From positions 1 through 7,274 of the forward strand of contig JALOSP010000062.1 in assembly GCA_025458365.1 (NCBI GenBank): 7,274 nt of DNA, in the 5' to 3' direction. Position numbers and translations under genes: made by a program. Positions within the stretch are counted from its first letter, which is position 1, and each line of letters begins with the position of its first letter. This document shows positions 5,391-7,274 of this stretch, in pieces. The DNA is from Hyphomonadaceae bacterium. Lineage in GTDB: Bacteria > Pseudomonadota > Alphaproteobacteria > Caulobacterales > Aquidulcibacteraceae. The notes under the pieces were generated by a model. That model worked only from the letters and a program-made list of their open reading frames with translations, ran no database searches and was not told the DNA's origin.

Positions 5391-6413
5391 ATGCGCCGTC
5401 TCGTCCCCGCATTTGCAGCGCTGGCCCTCCCACTGGTATTGGCGGCCTGCGGCAAGGAGACGGCACCAGCCTCAGATGTTGCTACCGTCACCCCCTCGGC
5501 ACAGCACCGTCTGACTGCAACCACGGTCCCTGACCTCAAGCCCGTCTCCGGACAGATCGCGACCCGCGATGAGGTCATGGCTGTGGCGCGCATTGGCGGC
5601 ATCTTGACCAGCCTTGATGTACGAGCCGGCGATCCGGTGCGTGCCGGCCAGCGCATTGCGCTGATCAGCGATGACCGGATTTCGCAGGCCTCGGGCGCCG
5701 CAAGTGCGGCTGTCGCTGCCGCCGAGGCAGAAGCTGCCCGTGCAACCGCTGATCTCGCCCGGATCAGGGAACTGCATGCCGCTGGCGTCTATGCCAATGC
5801 CAGGCTGGAGAGCGCCACGGCCATGGCAACGGAGGCGCAAGCCAGAGCCCGTGCAGCACGGGGCGAAGCCGGCGCAGCTGCCGCCCTGAGCGGACAAGGT
5901 GCTGTCCTCGCACCCGCGGCCGGCCGCGTCATCCTCGCCGACGTGCCGCAGGGGAGCCCAGTCATGCCTGGGCAGTTGATTGCGCGCCTGTCGGCCGGAC
6001 CACTTCTCCTCAAGCTCGATGCGCCAGAAGCCGTCGCATTGGCGCTCAAGGTTGGCGATACAGTTGAACTGGCTGAGCCTGGCCTTTCCAAAACAGGCCG
6101 GGTCGATCGCGTCTGGCCGGGGGCGGTTGCAGGTCTCGTTCGTGTTGACGTTGCGGTCGATAACTTGCCCGATCGCCTGTTGGGCCGCCGGGTTAGCGCC
6201 ATGGTTCCAGCAGGCACTCGAAAGGCCCTCGTGGCGCCACGCAGTTTCGTGCGCATGAGCCACGGCATCGCCCAGGTCTCTGTGCTCCAGGGCAAGTCGG
6301 TCGTGGATGTCCCCGTCGAAACTGCCGACACGACCAATCCCGGGCGCGTGGAACTTCTGACCGGAGTTGCCGCCGGCGATGTGCTGGTCGTGCAGGCGGA
6401 GCGTGGCCGGTGA
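5391..6413 (+). CDS. RND efflux pump periplasmic adaptor (membrane fusion protein), lipoprotein
   Basis: A 340-residue adaptor that links an inner-membrane permease to an outer-membrane channel. It has a lipoprotein signal with lipobox LAAC, Cys20 being the lipidated residue. The lipoyl-like half-motifs lie at about 62-95 (ARIGGILTSLDVRAGDPVRAGQRIALI) and 170-200 (GAVLAPAAGRVILADVPQGSPVMPGQLIARL), flanking an alanine-rich coiled-coil hairpin (about 96-165). A beta-barrel region (205-275) and a membrane-proximal domain (280-338) follow. The hairpin is short and the protein is at the small end for the family. agagga lies eight bases before the ATG at 5391. Its TGA overlaps the GTG start of the permease, implying coupled translation. 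The TolC-family gene on the opposite operon is the likely third partner. Confidence 0.92.
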   Translation: MRRLVPAFAALALPLVLAACGKETAPASDVATVTPSAQHRLTATTVPDLKPVSGQIATRDEVMAVARIGGILTSLDVRAGDPVRAGQRIALISDDRISQASGAASAAVAAAEAEAARATADLARIRELHAAGVYANARLESATAMATEAQARARAARGEAGAAAALSGQGAVLAPAAGRVILADVPQGSPVMPGQLIARLSAGPLLLKLDAPEAVALALKVGDTVELAEPGLSKTGRVDRVWPGAVAGLVRVDVAVDNLPDRLLGRRVSAMVPAGTRKALVAPRSFVRMSHGIAQVSVLQGKSVVDVPVETADTTNPGRVELLTGVAAGDVLVVQAERGR

Positions 6414-7274
6414 AGGACAAGATCCCACTTGGCCTGTCCGGCAGATTGACGGCGGCAACCATCGGTTCACCGCTGACACCGCTGCTGCTGCTGGCCGCAC
6501 TGGCAATGGGTCTGATCGCCCTGTTTGCGATCCCGCGCGAGGAAGAGCCCCAGATCAGCGTGCCGATGGTCGACATCATTGTGCCGGCGCCGGGCCTCAA
6601 GGCCCAGAGCGCGGTCGACCTGGTCGGCGTACCCCTTGAAGGCATCGTCAAGGGCATCCGCGATGTCGATCATGTCTACACCCAGGCCATGGATGACATG
6701 GTGATGGTGACGGCACGCTTTGCCGTCGGTGCCGATGCCGATGATGCTGCCACCCGCATCTCAGAACGGATTGCCGCCAATTGGCAGCGTCGGCCGGCCG
6801 GCATTGGCGACCCGCAGGTGACGCTGCGCGGCATCGATGACGTGCCGATGCTGGTACTCACCTTGACGCCCAAGGCCGGCATGGCAGCGCGCTGGCCCGA
6901 CACCATGCTGCGCGAGGTGGCTGACCGGCTGCTTGAAGACCTGTCGCGGGTCGAAAATGTTGGCCCAGGCTTCGTGACGGGCGGCCGGAGCCAGATCCTG
7001 CACGTGGCGCCCGATCCGGCCAAGCTTGCAGCTTACAATGTCACCTTGCCAGCCATCATGCAGGCCGTGCAGTCGGCCGACCGTGCCATTCCGGCTGGCA
7101 GTGTGATTGATGGCGGCAGCGCCCGAGCGGCAACAGCCGGGACGAGGCTGCCTGACGAAGGAAGTCTGGCCTCGCTCACCGTCCGCAATACGGCCGGCCA
7201 GCCTGTTCTTCTGTCTGACGTGGCGCGCGTCGGCGTTGGGCCCAAGCCCGGCGAACCGCTGGTGTGGCGCTGGG
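6410..7274 (+). CDS. RND-family efflux permease, N-terminal part (cut by window end)
   Basis: The inner-membrane proton-driven pump of a tripartite exporter. The first 288 codons are visible; full RND permeases are over 1000 residues. After a short cytoplasmic start comes membrane helix 1 (about 21-41), then the conserved entry into the first periplasmic loop, PREEEPQISVPMVDI (42-56), and porter-domain sequence with GVPLEGIVKGIRDVDHVY (73-90). GQPVLLSDVARVGVGP (263-278) matches the end of the first porter repeat. The PREEEPQI wording resembles an RND branch often found with sulfur-metabolism genes rather than the multidrug AcrB branch; this is from memory and was not searched. The start is a GTG at 6410 that overlaps the adaptor stop (GTGA). 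The frame is open to the right edge. The substrate is unknown. Confidence 0.93.
   Translation, partial: MKDKIPLGLSGRLTAATIGSPLTPLLLLAALAMGLIALFAIPREEEPQISVPMVDIIVPAPGLKAQSAVDLVGVPLEGIVKGIRDVDHVYTQAMDDMVMVTARFAVGADADDAATRISERIAANWQRRPAGIGDPQVTLRGIDDVPMLVLTLTPKAGMAARWPDTMLREVADRLLEDLSRVENVGPGFVTGGRSQILHVAPDPAKLAAYNVTLPAIMQAVQSADRAIPAGSVIDGGSARAATAGTRLPDEGSLASLTVRNTAGQPVLLSDVARVGVGPKPGEPLVWRW

Noticed and set aside
5472..6506. Long minus-strand open frame (344 codons) across the adaptor gene
   Set aside because: It is antisense to the adaptor lipoprotein and the permease start, with low-complexity content and no family match.
1..7274. CRISPR arrays, tRNA or rRNA genes, intact insertion sequences
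   Set aside because: None seen. There are no regularly spaced repeats, tRNA arms or transposase motifs on either strand.

Overview
The window is GC-rich DNA from a proteobacterium. Dense operons, frequent GTG and TTG starts, and protein flavour (alanine-rich adaptor and TolC-family proteins, a type I-like sulfide:quinone oxidoreductase) fit an alphaproteobacterium, possibly a sphingomonad. That placement is an inference from general resemblance and was not tested. It reads as a sulfide detoxification or sulfide-oxidation region next to the remains of a cytochrome bd oxidase locus.

Left part (1-1091, + strand): about 400 bases hold no convincing gene and include a short GC-rich tandem repeat at the left edge. 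Next comes the C-terminal half of cydB (bd oxidase subunit II), which lacks its first half, followed by an intact 36-residue cydX.

Middle part (1095-4949, - strand): one tightly packed five-gene operon. In transcription order it holds sqr (all three SQR cysteines present), a DUF2892 membrane protein, a TolC-family outer-membrane channel, a secreted DUF3365 (Tll0287-like) protein with one CxxCH c-type heme site, and a small ferritin-like (DUF2202-type) protein. Three neighbouring pairs are separated by 16 to 25 bases or joined by 4-base start/stop overlaps. The operon ends 3 bases from the end of cydX.

Right part (4950-7274, + strand): an 88-base divergent promoter region carries a pair of 12-base direct repeats and a sigma-70-like promoter. 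It is followed by a single-domain rhodanese, an RND-type periplasmic adaptor lipoprotein, and an RND permease that runs off the right edge.

Putting it together: SQR would oxidise sulfide to persulfide or polysulfide and pass electrons to quinone. The rhodanese and DUF2892 protein (together the two halves of E. coli YgaP) would handle sulfane sulfur. TolC, adaptor and permease form a complete tripartite pump split across the two divergent operons. The genetic linkage suggests the pump exports a product of sulfide oxidation or a co-occurring toxicant. The substrate is not shown by the sequence. A bd-type oxidase is a sulfide-tolerant quinol oxidase in other bacteria, but the copy here appears broken.
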